A DNA stretch of 55,215 bases from an uncultured Erysipelotrichaceae bacterium (GCA_902798815.1 CADBYH010000007.1:1-55215), one strand, 5' to 3'; shown: positions 33,350-42,066, counted from the first letter of the stretch. The notes: generated by a model from the letters alone, not told the origin. Translations and numbers: made by a program.

Positions 33350-34454
33350 AATTATTTACTGGTACTATATTTTTATATGTTATGTTAATTACTAAGTATT
33401 CTGAATCTTTATCTATAATTTGTTTTATTTCATTATTATTTACCTCAGAATATATTTCTTTATTAATTAGTATTTTCTTATTACTATTAGTTTTAATATC
33501 TAATTTATTTAAGATATCTTCTTTTATAAAACTTTGGTTATATGCTTTGCATATTATAATATTCATTTCTTTTTTTCTAGGATATAAATCAACTATAATA
33601 AATTTTTCTCCATATGTATTTTCTAATTCTTGAATTGTTGTTTCAGAGCATTTTTTATTTAAAAGAGTAATACAATTATCATTTGAATTTTCACTTGGTA
33701 TATAGTATTTATTAGTATTACAGTCTTTGTATACTATAGTTGATGTAGGTTTATTACTATTATTATTGATATTTATTATTCTTTCAATAGTTTGAATCTT
33801 TGCCTTCTTTTGTATTTCTTTTATAGTGTCTTCATCTATCTCATAATAGTTTTTATTATCATAAATAATAGGTTTAGCATTTAATTCGATATTATTTTTG
33901 CGAGCTATTTCTAATAATTGTCTATCTATATATATTGTTTTATTTAGTATGTTATGATAGTATGTATGTATTTTATTGCTTTGTACTAATTCTTTTTCAT
34001 TTGGCAAATCAATGTATTCCTTTTTTAATAATATCTTTTCATCTTTATTAATTCTTTCTATTTGTTCTATATCACTTTCTGTTATATTTACGTATGTAAT
34101 ATGATTAATTATTATTTTTGATATGGGCTTTATATGATATTTTGTACATATATGATTTGGAATATACATTTTATTGTTTGTTTTATCTACATATATTTTA
34201 AATGTTAATACTAATTTAAGATCAAATACTGTAGTATAATTTGGTACTAAGATTATATGACTTTCTTTTGATTTTTCTTCAATATATTTAATATCATCTT
34301 CTGTTATTTTATAACATACATTATATTTAATAGTCTTATTATCATTTTTACTACCAATATTATAGTTATCACATATTATTTTGCTTATATATAAATCTGA
34401 GTTTATTTTATAAACATCAAATAAAAAATAATTTTGTTTACCCTTTTTATTCAC
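33348..34454 (-). CDS. Unrecognised repeat protein upstream of spoIVA
   Basis: 368 aa, Asn/Ile/Lys/Tyr-rich, no signal peptide or membrane helix. It is built from four to five diverged modules at about residues 15-65, 86-137, 161-218, 240-281 (partial) and 299-351. Each module has a strand with a YI core (NKMYIPN, NKTIYIDR), a short helix, and a closing motif: YKITEDDIKYIEE, VNITESDIEQIER, YEIDEDTIKEIQK, SEVNNNEIKQIID. I know no family with this layout. The start is GTG at 34454 with GGAGTGAT. It lies between spoVIF and spoIVA on the same strand, so a spore coat or assembly role is inferred from position only. Confidence 0.7.
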   Translation of the reverse strand: MNKKGKQNYFLFDVYKINSDLYISKIICDNYNIGSKNDNKTIKYNVCYKITEDDIKYIEEKSKESHIILVPNYTTVFDLKLVLTFKIYVDKTNNKMYIPNHICTKYHIKPISKIIINHITYVNITESDIEQIERINKDEKILLKKEYIDLPNEKELVQSNKIHTYYHNILNKTIYIDRQLLEIARKNNIELNAKPIIYDNKNYYEIDEDTIKEIQKKAKIQTIERIININNNSNKPTSTIVYKDCNTNKYYIPSENSNDNCITLLNKKCSETTIQELENTYGEKFIIVDLYPRKKEMNIIICKAYNQSFIKEDILNKLDIKTNSNKKILINKEIYSEVNNNEIKQIIDKDSEYLVINITYKNIVPVNN

Positions 34455-34487
34455 AATATCACTCCATATTATAATTATTATATAATA

Positions 34488-34514
34488 AAAAAGACTAAAT
34501 ATGTAGTCCTTTTT
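34488..34514 (-). terminator. Terminator after spoVIF
   Basis: Minus-strand hairpin with TAGTC/GACTA core (34504-34508 with 34493-34497), extended by A/U pairs around one bulged base, and a U-run on the 3' side. Confidence 0.65.
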
Positions 34515-34752
34515 AAAACATTTTATCTATATTATTTGGAATTTTGTCATTTATTATAGCATTTACAATTTTATCTTCTTTTTCTTTTGATACAGTTTTT
34601 CCTGTTAGTTTACTTAGTTCTTGAATTACTTCTCTAATAGTATTTTCATCTTTAAAATTATTTTTTTTAATTTTCTCTGCCAAAGATAAAATGGTGCTTT
34701 TTTTAATATTCGTTTTATTTTCTATTTTATTAAAAAGGTTATCTTTAAACAT
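34513..34752 (-). CDS. spoVIF: Stage VI sporulation protein F
   Basis: 79 aa. It matches the SpoVIF pattern along its full length: NLFNKIENKTNIKK, ILSLAEKIKKNNFKDENTIR, IQELSKLTGKTVSKEKED and a closing KIPNNIDKM. In Bacillus the protein acts late in the mother cell and is needed for GerE-dependent coat gene expression. GGAGG lies 6 nt before the ATG at 34752, with a perfect 16-bp palindrome just upstream of it. It follows the SHOCT-like gene by 44 nt. Confidence 0.88.
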   Translation of the reverse strand: MFKDNLFNKIENKTNIKKSTILSLAEKIKKNNFKDENTIREVIQELSKLTGKTVSKEKEDKIVNAIINDKIPNNIDKMF

Positions 34753-34763
34753 AAAAAACCTCC

Positions 34764-34779
34764 TACATATATATATGTA
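34764..34779. repeat. 16-bp perfect palindrome at the spoVIF ribosome site
   Basis: TACATATATATATGTA is a perfect inverted repeat ending next to the GGAGG of spoVIF. It could be an operator, a weak hairpin that hides the ribosome site, or chance in A/T-rich DNA. Confidence 0.4.
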
Positions 34780-34796
34780 AGAGATTATTATTTGTG

Positions 34797-35210
34797 TTAC
34801 TTATTACCTAATTCGGCACATTTTTTACTAAATTCTTCTACTGTAATTGTACCCTTATCTAGTCTTTCTTGAAGTATAGCAAATGATTTGTCTTTCATTT
34901 CATCTTTGTTCATTACATCTGAATGTACCATTGATGATGCTTTTTCATTTGTAGGTTTAATAATATCTTTATGAAGTTCTGCATTATGTTTTATATCATT
35001 AAATCTACGATCAAAGTTAGTTAATCCTTCAGAACTGTGAATATTTTTATCTGTGGGTACATTTGGTTTCATTTGTTCTGTTTTATTTACTTGTGTTTGT
35101 TGTATTTGATTATTTTGTTGCATTGTTTGATTTATAAATGTTGCTTGTGTTGGCATAGATTGATTTGTTGGTCTTGTTTGACTCATTGGTTTATTGTTTC
35201 CTAAGATCAT
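34797..35210 (-). CDS. SHOCT-like small protein with Gln/Asn-rich N-terminus
   Basis: 137 aa. The first half is Gln/Asn/Thr/Pro-rich and disordered. The C-terminal 30 residues (FAILQERLDKGTITVEEFSK then KCAELGNK) resemble the SHOCT short C-terminal domain, usually found at the ends of oligomeric or membrane-associated proteins. The ATG overlaps the TGA of der (ATGA), indicating coupling; an internal ATG at the MSQTRP position with an AGGAAA site is a possible alternative start. It lies between der and spoVIF. No function can be assigned. Confidence 0.6.
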   Translation of the reverse strand: MILGNNKPMSQTRPTNQSMPTQATFINQTMQQNNQIQQTQVNKTEQMKPNVPTDKNIHSSEGLTNFDRRFNDIKHNAELHKDIIKPTNEKASSMVHSDVMNKDEMKDKSFAILQERLDKGTITVEEFSKKCAELGNK

Positions 35211-36517
35211 TCTTCATCACCATTCCTATTCTTAAATTGAAGTACTATTGGTGTTCCTTCAAAGTTAAAGTTTTCGCGTATTTTATTTTCTAAATATCTT
35301 TCATATGAGAAGTGTACCAAACCTTTATTGTTTGTTCTGAATGTAAATTTTGGTGGTTTTGTACCTGTTTGATTACAATAATATATTTTTAATCTTTTAC
35401 CTTTATATGATGGAGGTAAATTTAATTGATATGCGTCTTGAATTACTTCATTTAAGATACTTGTTTTTATTTCTCTGTTAATGTTTTCTTTTACCTTTAT
35501 TATTTCAGGCATTAATGTATGAATTCTCTTTTTTGTTAATGCACTTAGAAAAACAACTGGAGCATATGTTGCGAATTGAAATTCTGCTCTTACTAACTTT
35601 TCAAATTCTTGAATTGTTGTATCTTTTACCGTATCCCATTTATTAACAACAAATATTAGTCCTTTACCTCTTTCTATAGCATAACCTGCAATATGTTTAT
35701 CGTGTTCTGTAATACCTTCTTCAGCATTAATTACTACTAAACAAATATCTGATCTATCAATTGACTTTAGAGATCTAAATAGACTATATTTTTCAATGCT
35801 TTCAAAAACTTTTCCTTTTTTTCTCATACCTGCAGTATCAATTACAATAAATTCTTCATTATTGTATTTTAATACTGAGTCAATTGAATCTCTTGTTGTT
35901 CCTGCTATATCTGATACAACTACTCTATCTTCATTTAAAAGGGCATTAGTTAGTGAACTTTTTCCTACGTTGGGTCTTCCGATTATTGAGAATTTTACTC
36001 TTGTGTCTTCTTGTTCTTCATGTTCTTTAAAATTCATTGTTATAGCGTCCATTAATTCAACAAAACCAGTATTATGAATACTACTTATTGGAATAAATGT
36101 ATCAAATCCTAATTCATAGAAGTCATATATATTATCTTGAGCACTTTTAACATCTATTTTGTTTATTGCGACAATAACTTTTTTTTCAGTTTTTCTAAGA
36201 ATATCTCTTACTATTAAGTCGTTTGCGGTTATACCTTCTTTACCATCAACAATAAATACAACAATATCTGCTTCGTTTATTGCAATTTCTGCTTGCATTT
36301 TTATTTCATTGTTAAAATCCATTTTTGTTGTATCTATTCCACCAGTATCTATTAAATAAAATCTTTTTTTATTATAAACTGCTTCTTGATAAATTCTATC
36401 TCTTGTAACTCCGGGGATATCCTCGGTTATTGATATTTTTTTACCAACTATTTTATTAAATAGAGTTGATTTACCAACATTAGGTCTACCAACTAGTGCA
36501 ACTACGGGTAGTTTCAT
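35207..36517 (-). CDS. der: GTPase Der (EngA), tandem-GTPase ribosome assembly factor
   Basis: 436 aa, the B. subtilis length. Two G domains are visible: GRPNVGKSTLFN (from residue 10) with DTGG and NKID, and GRPNVGKSSLTN (near residue 183) with DTAGMRKKG and NKWD. A C-terminal KH-like domain contains NLPPSYKGKRLKIYY. Der acts in 50S maturation and is essential in most bacteria. It heads a minus-strand run toward spoIVA, resembling the der/spoIVA neighbourhood in Bacillus. Confidence 0.98.
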   Translation of the reverse strand: MKLPVVALVGRPNVGKSTLFNKIVGKKISITEDIPGVTRDRIYQEAVYNKKRFYLIDTGGIDTTKMDFNNEIKMQAEIAINEADIVVFIVDGKEGITANDLIVRDILRKTEKKVIVAINKIDVKSAQDNIYDFYELGFDTFIPISSIHNTGFVELMDAITMNFKEHEEQEDTRVKFSIIGRPNVGKSSLTNALLNEDRVVVSDIAGTTRDSIDSVLKYNNEEFIVIDTAGMRKKGKVFESIEKYSLFRSLKSIDRSDICLVVINAEEGITEHDKHIAGYAIERGKGLIFVVNKWDTVKDTTIQEFEKLVRAEFQFATYAPVVFLSALTKKRIHTLMPEIIKVKENINREIKTSILNEVIQDAYQLNLPPSYKGKRLKIYYCNQTGTKPPKFTFRTNNKGLVHFSYERYLENKIRENFNFEGTPIVLQFKNRNGDEE

Positions 36518-36637
36518 AGAATCCCCTCCAATTCACGTATATTGTAGCATATTATTGTAAAGTTTTAAAGGAAAAAATGGATTTGCTTGTACTATGTTAC
36601 ATAATTAATGTTATAATTTATTTAGGATGGTGATAAT

Positions 36638-37549
36638 GTGGATAAAGATAAAAAATTAAAATGGTATGATAGTGGAAACAATATTACTACTTGTATAATA
36701 ATTATAATTTTATTAACTATAATTTGTAGTCAAGCATTTGCGGTTGTTGGTTCTAATACTATTAGTATTATAGCTAGTGTTATAAGTCATAATACAATAT
36801 ATTTATTAATTTTAATTTATTTTATTGGATTGAAGACATATATTGGTAAGAAATATTTTAATTATTTAAATGTATTTTTAATGTTTATATATTTTGTTTT
36901 ATCTGTTACATCATTTTTAACAGTTATACAATCTTTTTCATTGAATACAGTTCTATCTTTTTTAATTAATGTTATTGTATTAATATATTTATTTCATACT
37001 ATGTTTAGAGATACTAGAGTTTGGAAAGAGTTTAAATTAGGTAATTCTCCATTTAATGAGATTACTAATGATTTTTATTTTAATACTTTAGTTATATTAG
37101 TTATAATATCATTATTTGTTAATTTAATATCTACTGTTGTTTTAAGTGGACTAGTTATTTCTATTCTTAATGCATTATATATAACATTTTTAGGAAGATA
37201 TATATATTTATATAGAGATTATCTAGATAAAAAAAGATTAGATATAAATAATAAGGGTAATTTTGATAATCTTAGAAAAGAAGTAAAAGAAGATTTAGAG
37301 GAAATTAGTGGAATTATAAAAGATAAAACGGAAGATACTGTTAGTAAAGTAAATGAAACAATAAAAGAAACAAAAGATAATTTGGAAGATATAGGAGAAA
37401 ATATAAAAGATAAGACAGAAGATGTAGTTTCTAAAGTTAGTGAGACTATTAAGGAAACAAAGGAAGATATAAAAGATAAAATAAATAAAGATACGACTTC
37501 TTCTAAAAAAGTTAAAAAGTCTGATCGTAGTAAGAAGGGGGATAAATAA
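36638..37549 (+). CDS. Multi-pass membrane protein with amphipathic C-terminal repeats
   Basis: 303 aa. About five to six membrane helices occupy residues 15-200. The charged cytoplasmic tail holds two copies of a 29-residue repeat that starts IKDKTED and contains VSKV and ETIKETK, followed by a Lys-rich end. The tail resembles LEA- or YtxH-like amphipathic helices. I recognise no family. The start is GTG at 36638 with AGGATGGTGAT. It is divergent from der and leads into a small membrane protein gene two bases after its stop. Confidence 0.65.
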   Translation: MDKDKKLKWYDSGNNITTCIIIIILLTIICSQAFAVVGSNTISIIASVISHNTIYLLILIYFIGLKTYIGKKYFNYLNVFLMFIYFVLSVTSFLTVIQSFSLNTVLSFLINVIVLIYLFHTMFRDTRVWKEFKLGNSPFNEITNDFYFNTLVILVIISLFVNLISTVVLSGLVISILNALYITFLGRYIYLYRDYLDKKRLDINNKGNFDNLRKEVKEDLEEISGIIKDKTEDTVSKVNETIKETKDNLEDIGENIKDKTEDVVSKVSETIKETKEDIKDKINKDTTSSKKVKKSDRSKKGDK

Positions 37550-37551
37550 TT

Positions 37552-37896
37552 ATGGATTTATTTGATGAGATTGCTAAAGCAAAACAAGATTTTCCTAAAG
37601 TTAAAAATATACAAAAAGAAGTTAAAGGTTATTCTATTAATTTTTATCAAGGATTTGCGATTGCATTATTTATCCTTATATTATGTCTTGGAGTAATACT
37701 TGGAAATATTTTTGCTACGTGTGAGGCTTCTTCATATTTTTATTCTGATGCATGTTTAGTAAAAGAATTTAATGTATCTTTAATGATTTTTATATGGTTT
37801 ATAGGTATGTTAATTTCTCTATTTATATTCTCAATTGGACATATTATAACTTTATTACAGCAAATTAATGAAAAACTTAGTAAATTTAAGTTATAA
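37552..37896 (+). CDS. Small two-helix membrane protein of unknown function
   Basis: 114 aa. It has a charged N-terminus, two membrane helices (about residues 33-53 and 76-103) joined by a loop with two cysteines (FATCEASS and SDACLVK) that could be disulphide-linked outside the cell, and a short C-terminal amphipathic helix. AAGGGGG lies in the end of the preceding gene, so the two are co-translated. No family recognised. Confidence 0.65.
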   Translation: MDLFDEIAKAKQDFPKVKNIQKEVKGYSINFYQGFAIALFILILCLGVILGNIFATCEASSYFYSDACLVKEFNVSLMIFIWFIGMLISLFIFSIGHIITLLQQINEKLSKFKL

Positions 37897-37899
37897 TTC

Positions 37900-37928
37900 T
37901 TGCATTTTATAATGATTCGTGATACTTT
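37900..37928 (+). promoter_or_regulatory. Sigma-A promoter of the HU gene
   Basis: TTGCAT (37900-37905), 17-nt spacer, TACTTT (37923-37928). The short leader contains a 5-bp hairpin, AAGCA with TGCTT, before GGGAGG. Confidence 0.65.
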
Positions 37929-37979
37929 TAATATGTAAGCATGATATGTGCTTAGTAAATTATAGGGAGGTATTAATTT

Positions 37980-38252
37980 ATGAAAAAAGTTGAATTAGTA
38001 GAAGCAGTTGCTACTGCTACAGGATTAACAAAAGCTGATTCTACAAGAGCAATTGATGCTACTTTTGAAGCAATCACAGCTGCTTTAGTAAAAGGAGATA
38101 AAGTTCCTCTAGTTGGATTTGGAACATTTGCAGTATCTAAGAGAGCTGCACGTGAAGGACGTAATCCAAGAACTGGTGAAACTGTTAAAATTGCTGCTAG
38201 AAAAGCTGTTACTTTTAAAGCAGGTTCTGCATTAAAAGATGCTGTAAACTAA
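37980..38252 (+). CDS. hup: DNA-binding protein HU
   Basis: 90 aa, canonical. The N-terminal helices (KKVELVEAVATATGLTKADS) are followed by VPLVGFGTFAVSKRAAREGRN, the DNA-grasping arm with PRTGETVKI, and FKAGSALKDAV. It bends and compacts DNA as a dimer. Codons are enriched in those expected for high expression, and GGGAGG precedes the ATG. It is monocistronic. In Bacillus the HU gene (hbs) also lies near spoIVA and der. Confidence 0.98.
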   Translation: MKKVELVEAVATATGLTKADSTRAIDATFEAITAALVKGDKVPLVGFGTFAVSKRAAREGRNPRTGETVKIAARKAVTFKAGSALKDAVN

Positions 38253-38262
38253 TTATGTAGTT

Positions 38263-38295
38263 AAAAAAAAGAATCAAAATAAGGTTCTTTTTTTT
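38263..38295 (+). terminator. Terminator after the HU gene
   Basis: About 12-bp stem with one G-U pair (38263-38275 with 38283-38294), 7-nt loop, long U-run. Confidence 0.8.
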
Positions 38296-38329
38296 GTTTT
38301 ATGGTATAATATGATTAGGTGGTGATAGG

Positions 38330-39427
38330 ATGCTTGATGTCGCTTTAAAACTACTTAAAGAGCTTACTGATAATTCATATAAAGCTTATATTGTTGGTGG
38401 TTTTGTTAGAGACTATTTATTAGGTATTGATTCTAATGATATAGATATTACGACTGATGCAACTCCTAAACAAATAAAAGAGATTTTTAAGGATAGTTGT
38501 TTACCAAATGAGGAATATGGATCTGTGATAGTTAATAAAAAGGGCATTAAGTTTGAAATAACTACTTTTAGAAAAGAAATTGAGTATATCGATAATAGAA
38601 AACCTGTTGAGATTGAATATATTAAAGATTTATATACTGATTTATTAAGAAGGGATTTTACAATAAATACTATATGTATGGATTGTAATGGAGATATTAT
38701 TGATTATTTAAATGGAAAAGATGATTTAGATAATTGTATAATAAGATGTGTTGGGGACTCTTATACTAAATTTAAAGAGGATAGTTTGAGAATACTTAGA
38801 GCTATTAGATTTGCTACTATACTTGATTTTAATCTTAGTGATGATGTTGTTGATGCAATTAAAAAGAATTCTAAATTAGTTAAAAATCTTTCTTATTATA
38901 GAAAAAAGATGGAACTTGATAAGATTTTTAGTAGTCCTAATAGAGATCAAGGGATAAAGATGTTACTTGAATTTAATTTGGATGATGAGTTAGATATTTA
39001 TAATTTATCTGATGTTTTAGGTTCGACTGCTAATAGTGCAATAGGTATTTGGAGTATGCTTAATATGAGTGAGCAATATCCATTTAATAAGAATGAATTA
39101 GAACTAATTGACAATATTAATAAAGTAATAGGATGCAATAATTTAGATCCTATGGTATTATATAAGTATGGATTATATGTTAATAGTTGTGCAGGAAGTA
39201 TTAAGGGTTTTGATTTAAAGAAAATAACTGAGTCATATAATTCTTTAGTTATAAAGAGTCGAGATGAAATTGATATTAACTCTGATTATATTATGAAACT
39301 ATTAAATAGAGAATCTGGTAAATATTTAAAAGATGTGTATAATGATATAGAAAGAGAAATATTGTATAGAAGATTAAAGAATACTAAAAAAGATATAAGT
39401 AAGTATATTATAGATAATTATGGATAA
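38330..39427 (+). CDS. cca: CCA tRNA nucleotidyltransferase / poly(A) polymerase family
   Basis: 365 aa. Class II nucleotidyltransferase motifs are present: IVGGFVRDYLLG, SNDIDITTDATP (catalytic DxD), RRDFTINTIC and EDSLRILRAIRFAT. It adds or repairs the 3' CCA of tRNA. The C-terminal region is shorter than in many bacterial CCA enzymes, and no HD domain is seen. RBS AGGTGGTGATAGG precedes the ATG. The next gene follows closely. Confidence 0.92.
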   Translation: MLDVALKLLKELTDNSYKAYIVGGFVRDYLLGIDSNDIDITTDATPKQIKEIFKDSCLPNEEYGSVIVNKKGIKFEITTFRKEIEYIDNRKPVEIEYIKDLYTDLLRRDFTINTICMDCNGDIIDYLNGKDDLDNCIIRCVGDSYTKFKEDSLRILRAIRFATILDFNLSDDVVDAIKKNSKLVKNLSYYRKKMELDKIFSSPNRDQGIKMLLEFNLDDELDIYNLSDVLGSTANSAIGIWSMLNMSEQYPFNKNELELIDNINKVIGCNNLDPMVLYKYGLYVNSCAGSIKGFDLKKITESYNSLVIKSRDEIDINSDYIMKLLNRESGKYLKDVYNDIEREILYRRLKNTKKDISKYIIDNYG

Positions 39428-39440
39428 GAGGAGTGGTTTT

Positions 39441-40670
39441 GTGAAAAAAATATTTAATTTATTTATGATGGTAATAATTGCTTTTTGTTTTGCTATTAAT
39501 GTTTATGCAACTGATTATACTTATAAACAAATAATTCCTATAGATGATACAGCAAATGTTTCTACTAAAACATTTGATTATACTAATGTTTCTTATATGC
39601 CTATTGCTGATGGAAGAAAGTATGCAATATTTAATATAGGTGGTATTACTAATAAAATTGATAAATCAATGCCTTTGAGTGTAAATATTTTAATCTATGA
39701 TAAAAACAAAAAGAATATTGGTTTTGTTACATATTGTTCTGATCAAGATTATGATAGTGATTATTCACAACATAAGGTTAAAGCAAAAGAAACAGTTCCT
39801 TTATCAATAAATATCGTTGATAAATATTTTGTAGAAGGAAAAACTGCTGCCGATATAGCTTATTTTTCTATTCTTGATGAAAACGTTTATTGTAAAATAG
39901 GTGGATATGATAAGTATGCTGGTTTAACTATTGAAGAGATTGTTAAAGGCGAAATCAAACAAGATAAAAAGAGCTCTACTGCAAAGGTTAAATCATTTGA
40001 TGCAGGAGAATTCTTAAAGATTTTTGGAATAGGTTTTGTTATATGTGTTGGTTTAGGTATATTATTGAACGCTTTATATAAGAGAATGTATGCAGAAATG
40101 TCATTTTTAGCATTTATTCCACTTGGAAATTGTTTTATAGCATTTAAAATGGCTTTCGGTGATTTAGTTTCAAAAATATATGCAGGATTATTACTTATTG
40201 CTGTTGTATTGTCTTTTGTAGTAAGTAAAACTATATTATTTGTTGTTGCAGGATTTGCTATAATTGCTTTGATTATAGATATTGTTAAGTTAATTACAAA
40301 GAAATATGATTTATTAATTCTTGATCCTAAAAATAATATGCAAACAACAGTAAGTAGTGCTAATGAAGATGCTACTAAGGGGTTGTTTATTAATGAAGAT
40401 TTGGAGAAAGATGAGAAGAAAACTGATTCAAACGATGATTCTAATTTTGTTTCTAGTGGTTCAGGACAAGAGGTTATTGATTTGAATTATACTGGAAATG
40501 AAGATACTACTCAATCTACTACTTTGGATGAAGAAGCATTTAAGTATTCAAATGTTTTTGATGATCCTAGTATAAAATCTGTATCTACTGGTAATAGCGA
40601 AAGCAACAGTAATGATAATAATAATAATAATAAAGAAGGAGAATCTGATTTAGCTAATTTCTTTAAATAA
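39441..40670 (+). CDS. Secreted/membrane protein of unknown function with signal peptide
   Basis: 409 aa. A clean signal peptide (KKIFNLFMMVIIAFCFAI, then NVYA) starts at the GTG at 39441, which has AGAGGAG 7 nt upstream. The ATG at 39420 overlaps cca and would bury the signal, so it is rejected. Residues about 25-165 form a beta-rich extracytoplasmic domain. Four membrane helices follow (about 195-290), then an acidic Ser/Thr/Asp/Asn-rich tail of about 110 residues. No recognised family. Confidence 0.72.
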   Translation: MKKIFNLFMMVIIAFCFAINVYATDYTYKQIIPIDDTANVSTKTFDYTNVSYMPIADGRKYAIFNIGGITNKIDKSMPLSVNILIYDKNKKNIGFVTYCSDQDYDSDYSQHKVKAKETVPLSINIVDKYFVEGKTAADIAYFSILDENVYCKIGGYDKYAGLTIEEIVKGEIKQDKKSSTAKVKSFDAGEFLKIFGIGFVICVGLGILLNALYKRMYAEMSFLAFIPLGNCFIAFKMAFGDLVSKIYAGLLLIAVVLSFVVSKTILFVVAGFAIIALIIDIVKLITKKYDLLILDPKNNMQTTVSSANEDATKGLFINEDLEKDEKKTDSNDDSNFVSSGSGQEVIDLNYTGNEDTTQSTTLDEEAFKYSNVFDDPSIKSVSTGNSESNSNDNNNNNKEGESDLANFFK

Positions 40671-40686
40671 GATTCTTCTTTTTTTT
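40632..40686 (+). terminator. Terminator after the secreted/membrane protein gene
   Basis: Long stem of about 13 bp with G-U pairs (40632-40646 with 40670-40681), 23-nt loop, U-run of about eight. The loop is large, so confidence is moderate. Confidence 0.55.
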
Positions 40687-40734
40687 GATATTTTTTTAAT
40701 CATGTGTTAGTATAATTGCATAGGAGATGATAAT

Positions 40735-41418
40735 ATGAAGAGTTCTAAATTAATAGATATATTTAAGAATGGTAGTATTGTTATTCCTATGTATTTATTT
40801 AAAAACTATGAGAATTTAAAACTAGATTTAAATGAATTTGTTTTTCTAATGTATTTGAATAATTGTGGAGATGGGGTTGTTTTTAATCCACAAAAAATAG
40901 AGTCTGATTTAGGATATGATTTAGGTAAAACAATGGGGTTAGTTGATTCTCTTACTGAAAAAGGTTTTATTAGTGTTGATGTTAGTAAAAATGAAAAAGG
41001 ATATATGGAAGATACTATTTCATTAGATGGTTTCTTTTCTAAACTAAAATTACTTGTTGTTGATGATGTTAATAATAATACTGAAGATACAAAAGATTCT
41101 ACTATATTTGAATTAATAGAGAGTGAATTTGGAAGAACATTGAGTTCAATGGAGTATGAGATTATTAAAGCATGGCTTGAGAATAATATAAGTGAAGAAT
41201 TGATAAGAGAGGCTGTTAAAGAAGCTGTTTTCAATGGAGTATCTAATTTAAAATATATTGATAAAATACTTTATGAATGGGGAAAGAAAGGAATAAAAAC
41301 AGCATCTGATGTTGAGGAGAATATCAAGAAAAGAAACATTGCTAAAGATAAAGAAAAAAATAAAGATAATGATATTGACTTAGATATAATGGATTGGGAT
41401 TGGTTTGAAGATGAATAG
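40735..41418 (+). CDS. dnaD: Replication initiation protein DnaD
   Basis: 227 aa. An N-terminal winged-helix region (about residues 1-100) is followed by a DnaB_2/DnaD C-terminal domain (about 120-200), with FGRTLSSMEYEIIKAWLE and YIDKILYEWGKKGIKT. The tail is acidic and ends in WDWFEDE. DnaD helps load the replicative helicase at oriC and at restart sites in Bacilli. RBS AGGAGATGAT precedes the ATG. It overlaps nth by 8 nt, the usual Bacilli dnaD-nth pair. Confidence 0.92.
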   Translation: MKSSKLIDIFKNGSIVIPMYLFKNYENLKLDLNEFVFLMYLNNCGDGVVFNPQKIESDLGYDLGKTMGLVDSLTEKGFISVDVSKNEKGYMEDTISLDGFFSKLKLLVVDDVNNNTEDTKDSTIFELIESEFGRTLSSMEYEIIKAWLENNISEELIREAVKEAVFNGVSNLKYIDKILYEWGKKGIKTASDVEENIKKRNIAKDKEKNKDNDIDLDIMDWDWFEDE

Positions 41419-42028
41419 AATTGGTGGTTATTTAGATAATTTATTTCCTAATCCCAAATGTGAATTAAATTATAAAACTGATTATGAACTTTTATTGGCT
41501 ATTGTATTAAGTGCTCAGACGACTGATAAACGCGTTAATGAAGTGACTGATATATTATTTAGTAAATATAGTCTATACGGGTTAAAAAATGCTGATTTAA
41601 AGGATTTAGAGGTAATACTAAGACCAATAGGTTCATTTAGAAAAAAGGCTTATTATATTAAAGAAATATCTCGTATTTTAATTGATGAGTATAATGGAGT
41701 AGTTCCAAGGGATAGGAATATTTTGATTAATTTTCCTGGAGTTGGAAGAAAAACAACAAATGTTTTTTTAAGTGAATATTATAATGAAGCTGCAATTGGT
41801 GTTGATACTCATGTTGAAAGGGTTTCTAAGAGATTGGGAATTGCTGGGAAAAAGGATGATGTATTGTGTGTTGAGAAGAAACTAATGAAATTCTTTGATA
41901 AAAGTGAGTGGGCAAGAAGACATCTACAGTTAGTATTATTTGGTAGATATTATTGTAAGGCAAAAAAACCAGAATGTAGAGATTGTAAATTAATTGAGAT
42001 ATGTAGAGAAAAAAATAAAAATGTATAA
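41411..42028 (+). CDS. nth: Endonuclease III (DNA glycosylase/AP lyase)
   Basis: 205 aa. The helix-hairpin-helix FPGVGRKTTNV supplies the catalytic Lys114, and GVDTHVERV supplies Asp132. The [4Fe-4S] loop Cys182-X6-Cys189-X2-Cys192-X5-Cys198 is complete. It removes oxidised pyrimidines and nicks the abasic site. Start ATG 41411 lies within the end of dnaD, so the two are translationally coupled. Confidence 0.97.
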   Translation: MNRIGGYLDNLFPNPKCELNYKTDYELLLAIVLSAQTTDKRVNEVTDILFSKYSLYGLKNADLKDLEVILRPIGSFRKKAYYIKEISRILIDEYNGVVPRDRNILINFPGVGRKTTNVFLSEYYNEAAIGVDTHVERVSKRLGIAGKKDDVLCVEKKLMKFFDKSEWARRHLQLVLFGRYYCKAKKPECRDCKLIEICREKNKNV

Positions 42029-42030
42029 AT

Positions 42031-42064
42031 AAAAAAGATTTAGAATTTTTTCTAAATCTTTTTT
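42031..42064. terminator. Bidirectional terminator between nth and ponA
   Basis: About 14-15-bp stem (42031-42045 with 42050-42064), 4-nt loop, flanked by A-run and T-run; it separates two converging operons. Confidence 0.92.
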
Positions 42065-42066
42065 TA

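Noticed and set aside
35796-36359. Plus-strand frames opposite der
   Set aside because: Der is complete with both GTPase domains; these are antisense shadows.
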